A stretch of DNA of 64,000 nucleotides from Pseudomonas sp. BN102. Its GTDB lineage: Bacteria > Pseudomonadota > Gammaproteobacteria > Pseudomonadales > Pseudomonadaceae. Made by a program: the position numbers and the translations under genes. Shown here piece by piece: positions 25,029 through 33,417 of this stretch. How positions within the stretch are numbered: position 1 is the first letter of the stretch; every line of letters starts with the position of its first letter. Under the pieces are notes generated by a model. That model was not told where the DNA came from. It saw only the letters and a list, made by a program, of their open reading frames with translations, and made no database searches. The DNA is taken from assembly GCF_029871245.1 (NCBI RefSeq), contig NZ_SSON01000080.1, positions 124,001 to 188,000 on the forward strand, read 5' to 3'.

Positions 25029-27437
25029 TCAGGGAAACGCGACCGCCGCCGCGAGGTACACCAGCAACGCCAGCAGCAGCACTACGGTGAATCCCAGGTG
25101 GATCGCCAGCAGCGTCGCCAGCACGGCCGCCACCACCGATACGCAGGCGTTGACGCCCCAGGCGATCGGCACCAGCGCTTCGGCGCGCGCGGAGACGCGC
25201 CCGAGCCCGAGCGGAAACGGCATGCCCATGGCGAACGCCAGCGGCGCGACCAGCGCGGCGCAGACGGCGAACCTGACCCCGGTCGATACCGGCGCCAGCA
25301 GCTGGAACAGCGGGGGCAGGACGATCAGGTAAACCAGGGCGAACATGCAGATCGCCAGCACCGGCCACGCCAGCGGATGGCGGAATCTTCCGCCCGTGCC
25401 CGCCTGCCGCCGGCCGGAATACCGGCTGCCGAGGCCGGCGAAGATCAGGAACGCGCTCAGCGTCACCGCCACCGAATACAGCGGGTGGCTGAGGAACAGG
25501 GTGAACTTCTGGATGAAGGCGATTTCCACGAACATGAAGGCGAAGCCGATGGCGGCGAAATAGCACACTACCCGCGCTTCGAACCTGCCCGGAACCGCGC
25601 TTCGAGAGCGCCGCCGCGCCAGCCATAGCGGCAGCAGAATCAGCAGCACGGCGGCCACGCCGGCCTGCAACAGCGTGGCGATCAGCACCGGGTAGCCCCA
25701 CTCCAGCATCGACAGGCCGCCCTGCGCCTTCAGCGCCAGCAGTTCCGGCAGCGAGCGCCACTTGAAGAAGTGGAAGAAATACGGCCGGTCGTCCGTGACG
25801 GGACGCACGTCGAATTTGTAGCGCGCCAAGAACTGCGCGCGCTCGCCGGACAGCAGGGCCTGCGCCGCGTCGAAGAAGTACGGCTGGTCGAGCAGGTTGT
25901 AGCGGTTCGCTTGCGATTCGGTCATCCCCGGGAAGTAGGCCGGGTCGAAGGAGCGCTGCCGGCAGAACGCCTGCAGCGCGGCGATGCGGGCGGCGCCGAT
26001 GTCGCCGTTGCTGACCAGCAGGGTCGCGGTCTTCCAGCCACGGATCATGGCAATGCGGCGTGCCGCGCCGGCCTGCCCATCGCGCTCGATGGCCTCGGCC
26101 GCGGTAGCCAGCAGCCGGGGAATGTCGCGCGGCGGCAGGGTGACCCAGCGGGTGATGGCCAGCAGGCCGCCGGGCTTGAGCTGGCGCAGGTATTCCTCGA
26201 ACGCCTCCACCGTGTACAGGTAGTTCTCGGACAGCGCATGCAGGCCGCCCGAGGCGCTGCCGAAGGAGTCCAGCAGGGCGATCTGGATCAGGTCGTACGG
26301 CTCGCGGCGCGACGCCACCAGGCCACGCGCCTCGCCGATCAGCACGCGGACGTTGGGTGCGCTGTACGGCCTGCCGGAGAAATCGGCAAAGCGGCGCTGG
26401 ACCAGGTCGATCACCTGCGGGTTCAGCTCGATGGCGTCCACCGCGCTGGCATCGTGGTAGAGCGCCTGCAGCACATCGGCGCCGGCGCCGCTGCCGAGCA
26501 CCAGCACGCGGGGCTGCCGCAGCAGGTGGTAGGGCAAGGCCGAGGTCAGATAATCCAGATAGGCGAGCGACTCGCGGCGCCCGTCATGGCGGTTCAGCAC
26601 GGAAAGGCCGTCACCGTCGGTGAAGATGGCCAGTTGCGCGGGAGGCTCCTGCGTGGCGTTGAGGCTCAGGCCCGGTGCGTGGCGCAGGGGAATGGTCGGG
26701 CTGTCGACCACCGTGAGCAGGCCCAGCGGACTCCAGGCCTGGGCGATCGCGCGGGCATCCTTGATGCGCAGCGTCTGGCTCAGCTCCTTGTACTCGGAGG
26801 GCGACAGGGCGATCCAGCGCCCGGGCACGCCGGCCGGCAGCGCCACCGCCAGCGCCAGCAGCAGCGCCGCCAGCCAGCGCTGGCGTCTTCCGCAGGCCAG
26901 CGCCCCGGCGGCGATGCCGCTGCCGCCCAGCAGGCGCAGCGCATCGACCGGCGTCAGCACGAACAGCACGGCGACGATCGCCAGGCTGCCCAAGCCGGCG
27001 CCGAGGATGTCGAAGGCGTAGATCCGGTGAATCTGCTCCTGAAAGCAGGTGAAGGTCAGACAGATACACAGCGCCGCGCAGAAGAACGGCACGAACAGCA
27101 GCAGGTAGATCCACAGCAGACGCGCCGGCTGCCGAGGGTCCCAGAGGATCTCAAGGGGATTGAACGGGACGTGCTGGGCCAGGCTGAAGCAGGCGATGGC
27201 GCTCAGCCCGAACAGCAGCGCGCCGCCGATGAACACGCCGTGGAAGCGCGACGCCAGCACAGGTCGCGCCAGCGCCACGGCGGTGCCGGCGGCGCCGTAG
27301 CCGAGCAGCGCGACGCTGATCATCATGTAGGCAAAATGGTGCCACTGGATGATCGACAGCAACCGCAGCAGGAGCACCTCATAGCCCAGCGCGGAGGCCG
27401 ACAGCAGCGCCAGGGCGAGCAACGGCGGCGAATGCAT
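25029..27437 (-). CDS. Membrane-embedded spermidine-synthase-like protein
   Basis: An 802-residue protein: about six N-terminal membrane helices (residues 5-210), a central Rossmann methyltransferase-like spermidine synthase domain (about 300-480, with RVLVLGSGAGADVLQAL, VDAIELNPQVI and YDLIQIALLDSFGSASGGLH), and six or more C-terminal helices (about 595-800). This is the fused spermine-synthase-like membrane family found in many proteobacteria. Binding of decarboxylated SAM or SAM is expected; the product is unknown. It lies two bases after the pcm stop on the same strand, so the two form an operon. GC content is very high. Confidence 0.85.
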   Translation of the reverse strand: MHSPPLLALALLSASALGYEVLLLRLLSIIQWHHFAYMMISVALLGYGAAGTAVALARPVLASRFHGVFIGGALLFGLSAIACFSLAQHVPFNPLEILWDPRQPARLLWIYLLLFVPFFCAALCICLTFTCFQEQIHRIYAFDILGAGLGSLAIVAVLFVLTPVDALRLLGGSGIAAGALACGRRQRWLAALLLALAVALPAGVPGRWIALSPSEYKELSQTLRIKDARAIAQAWSPLGLLTVVDSPTIPLRHAPGLSLNATQEPPAQLAIFTDGDGLSVLNRHDGRRESLAYLDYLTSALPYHLLRQPRVLVLGSGAGADVLQALYHDASAVDAIELNPQVIDLVQRRFADFSGRPYSAPNVRVLIGEARGLVASRREPYDLIQIALLDSFGSASGGLHALSENYLYTVEAFEEYLRQLKPGGLLAITRWVTLPPRDIPRLLATAAEAIERDGQAGAARRIAMIRGWKTATLLVSNGDIGAARIAALQAFCRQRSFDPAYFPGMTESQANRYNLLDQPYFFDAAQALLSGERAQFLARYKFDVRPVTDDRPYFFHFFKWRSLPELLALKAQGGLSMLEWGYPVLIATLLQAGVAAVLLILLPLWLARRRSRSAVPGRFEARVVCYFAAIGFAFMFVEIAFIQKFTLFLSHPLYSVAVTLSAFLIFAGLGSRYSGRRQAGTGGRFRHPLAWPVLAICMFALVYLIVLPPLFQLLAPVSTGVRFAVCAALVAPLAFAMGMPFPLGLGRVSARAEALVPIAWGVNACVSVVAAVLATLLAIHLGFTVVLLLALLVYLAAAVAFP

Positions 27438-27439
27438 GC

Positions 27440-28183
27440 TCAGTCGCCCCTGACCAGCGGCACGAAGCGGACGGGCAGCAGCTGCCGGGTGGACAGACTG
27501 CCATCGCCGGCCTTCTCGATCAGCAGCAGGTACTGGGTCATGAACGGCGCGCCGACCGGGATCACCATCCGCCCGCCAACCTTGAGCTGGGCGATCAGCG
27601 GCGGCGGCACATGGCTGGCGGCGGCGGTGACGACGATGGCGTCGAAGGGAGCCTGTTCGGGCCAGCCTTGGTAGCCGTCGCCCAGCCGGGTCCGCACTTT
27701 CGAATAGCCCAGCCGGCCCAGGCGTTCCCTGGCCTGCATTGCCAGCGGCTCGATGATCTCCAGCGTGTAGACCGCCTGCGCCAGCTCGGCGAGGATCGCC
27801 GCCTGGTAGCCCGAGCCGGTGCCGATCTCGAGCACCACGTCGCCGGGCCCGACCTGCGCCAGGTCGGTCATCAGGGCGACGATGTAGGGTTGGGAGATGG
27901 TCTGGCCGTAGCCGATCGGCAGCGGCCGGTTCTCGTAGGCGTAGGGTTGCTCATCGGGCGGGACGAACTGGTGGCGCGGCACCCTGACCATGGCGGCCAT
28001 CACCGGCGCCGCGAACTCGGTCCGGCCGGTTTCGTCGCGGGTGACGGACGACATGGCGGCGATCTCCTGCACCATGGCGTCGCGCAACGGCGCGAACTGG
28101 TCGTCGGCATGCAGGCCGGCGGATGCCAGCGCCAGGGCGATGGCAGGCGCCAGGATGCGCATCAGGAGCGTCACCGGCTTCAC
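27440..28183 (-). CDS. pcm: Exported protein-L-isoaspartate O-methyltransferase-like protein
   Basis: A 247-residue Pcm-family protein: family region RVPRHQFVPPDEQPYAYENR, PLPIGYGQTISQPYIVALMT and the SAM-binding VLEIGTGSGYQAAILAELA, with later GDGYQGWPEQAPFDAIVVTA. Unusually for a repair methyltransferase, it starts with a signal peptide (MKPVTLLMRILAPAIALALA, cleavage after LHA), so it would act in the periplasm. The start is a GTG at 28183 preceded by GGAGGA; the frame is open to 28273. It is coupled to the spermidine-synthase-like membrane gene two bases downstream. Confidence 0.88.
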   Translation of the reverse strand: MKPVTLLMRILAPAIALALASAGLHADDQFAPLRDAMVQEIAAMSSVTRDETGRTEFAAPVMAAMVRVPRHQFVPPDEQPYAYENRPLPIGYGQTISQPYIVALMTDLAQVGPGDVVLEIGTGSGYQAAILAELAQAVYTLEIIEPLAMQARERLGRLGYSKVRTRLGDGYQGWPEQAPFDAIVVTAAASHVPPPLIAQLKVGGRMVIPVGAPFMTQYLLLIEKAGDGSLSTRQLLPVRFVPLVRGD

Positions 28184-28410
28184 GATGATTCCTCCGGCTG
28201 AGGAACAGTCGAATCGTATGACTGGTGGCCAGACGCAGCAAGTGCAGGTTGGTGCTGAGCTTGCGAAGCCCAACGCCCCGAATGTTGGGCTTCACTGCGT
28301 TCAGGTTTGCCCGCCAGGCACCAACCTCCAGCCAGCTCAGACCAGCTCGGTAGTGCCCGCGCCGGCACCTAGCTCCCCTGCCCTCCGCTCTTTTTGATAC
28401 TGGACGTCGA

Positions 28411-28426
28411 TGTCCGAAATGTTCGG
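28411..28426 (+). promoter_or_regulatory. LysR-type dyad CCGAA-N3-TTCGG, copy 1
   Basis: TGTCCGAAATGTTCGG is repeated exactly at 30767-30782. In both places it is followed by an ATTTTTC stretch and a CCTACA(C/T) element, about 75 bases before an ATG. It is the likely binding site of the LysR protein encoded at 29808-30692, controlling the Gfo/Idh side. Confidence 0.65.
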
Positions 28427-28498
28427 ATCTGTAGCGCATTTTTCCCGATAGCCCGCGTTCCTACACTGGGTCCATCAATTTTCCGTGACGGAAAAACC

Positions 28499-28687
28499 AT
28501 GGACTCACGCCAATACATCTCAAGTAAACGGCCGTTGTATTGGGGCCCCGCCCTGGGCTCTCTGACCTTGCGATATGGCTCGCTGGGCGACCTGGGCTCT
28601 GTCAGCGCCTTCTGCGCAGCGGCAGCCCTGGCCTTGGCCTATACCGCCGGCCATCGAGCAATTCTCCAACCGCACCACTCCCACTGA
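28499..28687 (+). CDS. Small ORF in the leader of the Gfo/Idh gene
   Basis: A 62-codon frame, MDSRQYISSKRPLYWGPALG..., with a hydrophobic Ala-rich stretch (SAFCAAAALALAYTAG) near the end. It is not recognised. In favour: its ATG is 73 bases past the LysR-type dyad, almost the same spacing as in the matching old yellow enzyme promoter (78), and it ends 15 bases before the Gfo/Idh ATG. Against: no strong ribosome site and no known family. It may be a leader peptide or the rest of a deleted gene. Confidence 0.35.
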   Translation: MDSRQYISSKRPLYWGPALGSLTLRYGSLGDLGSVSAFCAAAALALAYTAGHRAILQPHHSH

Positions 28688-28702
28688 TCTCAGGAGCTTT
28701 CA

Positions 28703-29803
28703 ATGACTGTGTCTTCCAAAATTCGCGTTGGTCTCATCGGCGTCGGCAACTGGGCGGAATATGGCCACCTGCCTGCGTTCAAGTTGCTCCCCGACTTCGA
28801 ACTGACGGCCGTCCACAGTCGCGATCCGCTCAAGGCCGCCAACCTGGCCCAGCGCCACGGCATCCGCTTTGCCCTCGATTCCGTGGAGGCGCTGGTGAAC
28901 CATCCGGAAGTGGACCTGGTGGTGGTATTGAATACCGCCCCCCAGCATGAGGCGACTGTGCGCGCTGCCATCGCCGCCGGCAAGGATGTCTACTGCGAGT
29001 GGCCGCTGACACCCAACAGGGCCGTTTCGCAGGAATTGCTTGAGCTTGCGCAGAAGGCCACCGTTCGGCATATCGCCGGATTGCAGCGCCGCCTGAACCC
29101 GGAATATCGCTACGTGCACGACCTGTTGAGTAACGGGTATATCGGGGAGCTGCGTTCGGTGCGTCTGCACATCAGCGTCGAGAAATTCCAGCAGCAACGC
29201 ACGGCCGCCCTGCACTTCACCATTCCGCCGGAGAACTTCTCCAGCCTGCTCTCCATCTACGGCGGCCACTACTTCGATGCGCTGTTCACCATGCTTGGCC
29301 ATCCCACCAGCATCAGCGCGCTCACCGTCAACCAGTTCCCGGAAGTGACGCTGATCGAAACGGGCGAGGTGCTGAAACATACGACCGCCGACCAGGTCGT
29401 GCTCAACGGTACCTTCTCCAACGGCGCGGTGCTGACGACCCATATCGAGGCGGGAAAACGCAACAACTACGGCATTCAACTGGATCTGACCGGCACCAAG
29501 GGCGATATCAAGATCTGGAATACCACCGCCTTCGGCAGCGAGTTCTACATCATCGAGGCAGCTCAGGGCGACGCTCAGCCCATGCGGTTGCTCAAGGTGC
29601 CGCCGCGCTACAACTGGCTGCCGGAGAACAGTCTCGACGGCAGCCAGCAGGAGATGGCCAACCTGTATGCCGCCTACGCGAAGGATGTGCGCGATGGCAC
29701 GCACCTGGCGCCTACCTTCGCAGACGCCTTGCGCATGCACGACCTGATTGACGCCATCGAGACGTCCAACCGCGACGGCGTGCGCCTCGAGATGGTGGTG
29801 TAA
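28703..29803 (+). CDS. Gfo/Idh/MocA family oxidoreductase
   Basis: A 366-residue dehydrogenase. The N-terminal NAD(P)-binding Rossmann domain runs RVGLIGVGNWAEYGHLPAF at 7-25. The family EKP-type motif is altered to CEWPLTPN (residues about 93-100), so Trp-Pro replaces Lys-Pro, as in galactose-80-like and fungal-type members. The C-terminal alpha/beta sheet domain is normal. The substrate is probably a sugar or polyol, but the changed catalytic Lys makes the chemistry uncertain; a Gal80-like sensor role is an alternative. AGGAG precedes the ATG. It ends 4 bases from the convergent LysR gene. Confidence 0.85.
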   Translation: MTVSSKIRVGLIGVGNWAEYGHLPAFKLLPDFELTAVHSRDPLKAANLAQRHGIRFALDSVEALVNHPEVDLVVVLNTAPQHEATVRAAIAAGKDVYCEWPLTPNRAVSQELLELAQKATVRHIAGLQRRLNPEYRYVHDLLSNGYIGELRSVRLHISVEKFQQQRTAALHFTIPPENFSSLLSIYGGHYFDALFTMLGHPTSISALTVNQFPEVTLIETGEVLKHTTADQVVLNGTFSNGAVLTTHIEAGKRNNYGIQLDLTGTKGDIKIWNTTAFGSEFYIIEAAQGDAQPMRLLKVPPRYNWLPENSLDGSQQEMANLYAAYAKDVRDGTHLAPTFADALRMHDLIDAIETSNRDGVRLEMVV

Positions 29804-29807
29804 CGCT

Positions 29808-30692
29808 TCAGATGCGCAAGTGCGCGCTCATGTAGTCAATGAAGACGCGCAGCTTGGGCGAGGCATAGCGGCTGGCTGGCCACAGCATCCAGAAGACGAC
29901 CTCGCGGTCCATGAAGTCGTCCAGCACTGTGACCAGTTGACCGCTTTCCAGTGCGTCGCGCACCAGGAAGGCCGGCAAGAAAGCGATGCCCCTACCCTGG
30001 ATCGCGGCGTAGGCCAGAGGTTCGACGGTGTTCGCAGTCATGGTCGCGGGCAAAACCAGTTCGGACTCAGAGGTCTCGAGCCGCAGCGGCCAGCGCTCCA
30101 GTTTTCCCGTTGCAGGGAATTTGTGCTGGAGGCAGAAATGGCTTTCCAGATCTCGTGGTTGGGTGGGCAAACCGTGCCGCTGGAGATATTTGGGCGATAC
30201 CACCAGCACATGAGGGCAGGCACCCAACCGACGTGCGGAAAGACGGGAATCAGTCTGCTCGCCGGTACGGATCACCGCGTCGAACCCCTCCTCGATCACA
30301 TCCACCATGCGATCGGACATGTCGATGTCCAGTTCGATCTCCGGATAGCGTTCCATGAACCCATCGAAGGCCGGCATCATCAGGTCGCCCAATTGCGGTG
30401 TGCCCACGCGCAGTCGCCCACGTGGGCTGCCCGCCAGGCCCGACAGCTCGGACTCGGCGGCGGCAACTTCGCTGAGAATGCGGCGGCAGCGCTCCAGGAA
30501 CAAAGTCCCTTCAGCGGTCAGCGTGATACTGCGCGTGCTGCGATGAAACAGCCGCACACGCAGCCGCTCCTCCATCCGGGCAATGGCCTTGCCCACCGCC
30601 GACGACGAGACACCCAGCTGCCGACCAGCCTCGGTGAAGCTGCGCGTCTCGGCAACCTGCACAAACATCGAGATTCCACTCAGGCTGTCCAT
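29808..30692 (-). CDS. LysR family transcriptional regulator
   Basis: A 294-residue LysR protein: HTH MDSLSGISMFVQVAETRSFT with SSSAVGKAIARMEERLRVRL, then an effector domain of normal length ending YMSAHLRI. It belongs to the LTTR subgroup beside oxidoreductases (CrgA/DmlR-like). A GTG precedes the chosen ATG in frame. It lies between a Gfo/Idh gene and an old yellow enzyme gene, whose promoters share an identical 16-base dyad. It therefore probably controls both. Confidence 0.9.
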   Translation of the reverse strand: MDSLSGISMFVQVAETRSFTEAGRQLGVSSSAVGKAIARMEERLRVRLFHRSTRSITLTAEGTLFLERCRRILSEVAAAESELSGLAGSPRGRLRVGTPQLGDLMMPAFDGFMERYPEIELDIDMSDRMVDVIEEGFDAVIRTGEQTDSRLSARRLGACPHVLVVSPKYLQRHGLPTQPRDLESHFCLQHKFPATGKLERWPLRLETSESELVLPATMTANTVEPLAYAAIQGRGIAFLPAFLVRDALESGQLVTVLDDFMDREVVFWMLWPASRYASPKLRVFIDYMSAHLRI

Positions 30693-30766
30693 CACGTTTT
30701 CCTGTTGGCACTACAGCCGTCTCTTTGCCCACGAGCGCTACACACGATGCGGGATTACGGAATCAT

Positions 30767-30782
30767 TGTCCGAAATGTTCGG
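30767..30782 (+). promoter_or_regulatory. LysR-type dyad CCGAA-N3-TTCGG, copy 2
   Basis: Identical 16 bases to 28411-28426, placed 78 bases before the old yellow enzyme ATG and 75 bases from the divergent LysR start. The following bases (ATTTTTC, CCTACATTCC) mirror copy 1, so the element plus core promoter seems duplicated. Confidence 0.65.
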
Positions 30783-30859
30783 CATCGCGGGTTATTTTTC
30801 TTCGCCGGTCACGCGCCTACATTCCTGCCATCGACCACTCACTGACAGGAATCGATGTC

Positions 30860-31960
30860 ATGTCCAAACTTCATACGAACATCCAGGTAGGCCCCTATCA
30901 GATTGCCCACCGCGTCGTTCTGGCGCCGCTTACCCGCATGCGCGCCGAATCGGGCGCGATTCCTGGCCCGCTAATGGCCGAGTACTACGCCCAGCGCACC
31001 TCCGCCGGTGGCCTGCTGATTGGCGAGGCCACCATCGCTGCGCCGAATGGCAACGGCTATCTGGGGGCTCCTGGTTTGTATGACGATAGCCAGATTGCAG
31101 GCTGGAAGCTCGTCACCGATGCTGTCCATGGCAAGGGCGGCAAGATCTTCCTGCAGCTCTACCATGCAGGGCGCCAGTCCAATAGCCAGCTGCAACCGGA
31201 CGGCGGCCAGCCTGTGGCGCCTTCCGCCGTTGCCCACGGCGGAGTGGCCTACACCGAAGCCGGCTGGGTGCCCAATACCCCGGCGCGCGAACTGAGCATT
31301 GCTGAAATCCACGACCTGGTGGAAAGCTTCCGCGCCGCCGCCGAACGCGGCATCGCCGCCGGCTTCGACGGTGTGGAAATCCACTCGGCCAATGGCTACC
31401 TGTTCGATCAGTTCCTGCAGGACGGCAGCAACAAACGCGCTGATCTCTTCGGCGGCTCGTTCGAGAATCGCAGCCGCTTCCTGCTGGAGGCAGTCGATGC
31501 CGTGAGCTCCGTCTGGGGCAGTGATCGGGTGGCCGTCCGCCTCGGCCCGAGTGGCGTCTTTGGTGATATGTCCGACAGTGACCCGGATGGCCTGTTCACC
31601 TATGTCGCCCGCGAACTGGATAAGCGGAACCTCGCCTACTTGCATCTGATCGAGCCACGCATCGCCGGCAACGTCGAGAAGGAGAACCGGGACCAGAATC
31701 CGGTGGCGGCCCAACTCATCCGACAGCACTACAGCGGTACCCTTATCGCCGCGGGTGGTTTCGCCGGTGAGTCGGCCAAGGCGATTCTCGAAGCAGGCGA
31801 TGCCGACCTGGTTGCTTTTGGCCGCCACTTCATCGCCAACCCTGACTTGCCAGAGCGCCTGCGCAATGGCTGGCCGCTGAACCCATACGACCGTGAGACT
31901 TTCTTCGGCGGCACGGACGTGGGATACACGGATTATCCTTCCTACATCGAAGTAGCCTGA
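30860..31960 (+). CDS. Old yellow enzyme family alkene reductase (NemA-like)
   Basis: A 366-residue FMN TIM-barrel ene-reductase: VLAPLTRMRAESGAIPGPLM, AYYAQR (here EYYAQRTSAGGLLIGEATI), FLQLYHAGRQS, the substrate-binding pair in EIHSANGYLFDQFLQDGSN, and AAGGFAGESAKAILEAGDADLVAFGR near the end. It reduces activated C=C or nitro groups with NAD(P)H. The ATG at 30860 has AGGA upstream; the frame is open from 30725. It is divergent from the LysR gene at 29808 and probably under its control. A 10-bp hairpin follows the stop. Confidence 0.92.
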   Translation: MSKLHTNIQVGPYQIAHRVVLAPLTRMRAESGAIPGPLMAEYYAQRTSAGGLLIGEATIAAPNGNGYLGAPGLYDDSQIAGWKLVTDAVHGKGGKIFLQLYHAGRQSNSQLQPDGGQPVAPSAVAHGGVAYTEAGWVPNTPARELSIAEIHDLVESFRAAAERGIAAGFDGVEIHSANGYLFDQFLQDGSNKRADLFGGSFENRSRFLLEAVDAVSSVWGSDRVAVRLGPSGVFGDMSDSDPDGLFTYVARELDKRNLAYLHLIEPRIAGNVEKENRDQNPVAAQLIRQHYSGTLIAAGGFAGESAKAILEAGDADLVAFGRHFIANPDLPERLRNGWPLNPYDRETFFGGTDVGYTDYPSYIEVA

Positions 31961-31977
31961 GATTCTGCATTGCCAAT

Positions 31978-32003
31978 AGCTGGGGGCAACTACGCCCCCA
32001 GCT
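31978..32003 (+). terminator. Hairpin after the old yellow enzyme gene
   Basis: A perfect 10-bp stem, AGCTGGGGGC/GCCCCCAGCT, with a six-base loop, 17 bases past the stop. No T-run follows, so it may be a 3' stabiliser or a weak terminator. Confidence 0.55.
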
Positions 32004-32234
32004 GCAAAGCGTGCTTTCAAGCACTCGGCCGCTCGAAGCAGTACCTGTCGGTCGTCCGTGGCAAGTTCAGTGCGAATGGGGAAGACGTTCACGGTTGACC
32101 CGAAGCGTGGCGGGTCTCGCATCTCCTGATAAACCTGATTCAATGAGCCGTCTGATTTCACGGGCAACGCTGAAAGCGGTGCCCAAATGGGCTGAATCCG
32201 ACGTGCATCCCGTTCGAGTGGAGGCACTGCGCAA

Positions 32235-33161
32235 ATGAAGGACCTCTTCAGCTACAGGTTGTTTACCCGGGTCGCGCGGCTGGGCAGTTTCTCAGCGGCG
32301 GCACGCGAAAACGGACTTTCTCAGTCCCAGGTCTCCAGGGTTGTCGCCGACCTTGAAGCCGACCTCGGCACCCAGCTGCTGGTAAGGTCCACGCGCGCGG
32401 TCGTGCCTACGGAAGCAGGGGCAGAATTCCTGTCGCGCATGGAGCCTATTCTTGCGGCCGTGGACGAAGCAGAACTGAGCGTTCGCGAGGGCGGCGAGTT
32501 CCGCGGCATCGTTCGGATCAGCATGCCGACGAGCGTAGGTATCAGAGAGATGATTCCACGCATGGCTTCGTTCTCAGCGAAACACCCCAATCTCCACATT
32601 CAAGTCCTCCTCGCGGATCACTGGCAGGATCTGGTTCGTGACAATGTCGATGTCGCGATTCGACTGGGGCGACTCTCGGATTCCAGCGCCACGAGCCGTC
32701 AGATCATGACGATCCCCAGGTTCATTCTCGCCTCACCTTCCTATCTGCGAGTTGCCGGCGAACCGACTACACCCGAGGATCTGCAATCACATCGAATCAT
32801 CGGCGGTCCAGCCGCGGCCGTGCAGAGCGCCTGGACGTTCAAGCGGGATGGGGAAACCAGGACCATCAAGCTCGAAGCCCACTTCTCGACAGACGAGAAC
32901 GAGGGCGCTGTCGCAGCGGCAGCTGCTGGACTGGGGATCACGTCGACGACAGCCTGGGCGTGCCGGCGCGAACTTGAAAGTGGCGAACTGGTCACCCTGC
33001 TCAATGACTGGGCAACCGTTCCCGTGCCTGTTCATGCCTATTTTCCCCATGCCTCACGTACCCGCAGTGCCGGCCGCGCTCTGATCGAGCACCTGGTAGC
33101 CAGTCTCCTCAGTGAGCGCCCCAATGCCTCCAGTTCGCAGGACGAGTCACCCACCGTGTAA
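32235..33161 (+). CDS. LysR family transcriptional regulator
   Basis: A 308-residue LysR protein. The HTH reads YRLFTRVARLGSFSAAAREN with QSQVSRVVADLEADLGTQLL; a complete effector domain follows, with VRISMPTSVGIREMIPRMAS and LADHWQDLVRDNVDVAIRLG. It is of the CrgA/DmlR type. It is transcribed in the same direction as the SDR (33418) and SnoaL-like (34438) genes, the usual set for a small oxidoreductase regulon. The tail of about 20 residues after LVASLLSERP is variable. Confidence 0.9.
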   Translation: MKDLFSYRLFTRVARLGSFSAAARENGLSQSQVSRVVADLEADLGTQLLVRSTRAVVPTEAGAEFLSRMEPILAAVDEAELSVREGGEFRGIVRISMPTSVGIREMIPRMASFSAKHPNLHIQVLLADHWQDLVRDNVDVAIRLGRLSDSSATSRQIMTIPRFILASPSYLRVAGEPTTPEDLQSHRIIGGPAAAVQSAWTFKRDGETRTIKLEAHFSTDENEGAVAAAAAGLGITSTTAWACRRELESGELVTLLNDWATVPVPVHAYFPHASRTRSAGRALIEHLVASLLSERPNASSSQDESPTV

Positions 33162-33417
33162 CCATTGCGCTGCTGGGTGGCTGACAGGGTCATCCCTGGG
33201 CCATGTGGCGTTTCGCTCATGAATCTCCGATGGCAACCGCGCGAAGCACCATCAGCAACAGCTATGCGCTTCATGCATAGGTGATAGCGAACCAGCGTAG
33301 CTACTCCAGTCCAGTTAGTTCTGCCAAATTTCTGCCACACCCGCGCGACGCATCGCCAACCTGCTCATTCGAGCGGCGCGCTGGACACCCTGCCTTCAGC
33401 AATCCAGGAGAAGCATC

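Noticed and set aside
25770-27674. 634-codon plus-strand frame
   Set aside because: Antisense to the spermidine-synthase-like gene; Gln/Arg/Gly-rich shadow typical of high-GC DNA.
30971-32227. 418-codon minus-strand frame
   Set aside because: Antisense to the old yellow enzyme gene, which has all family motifs.
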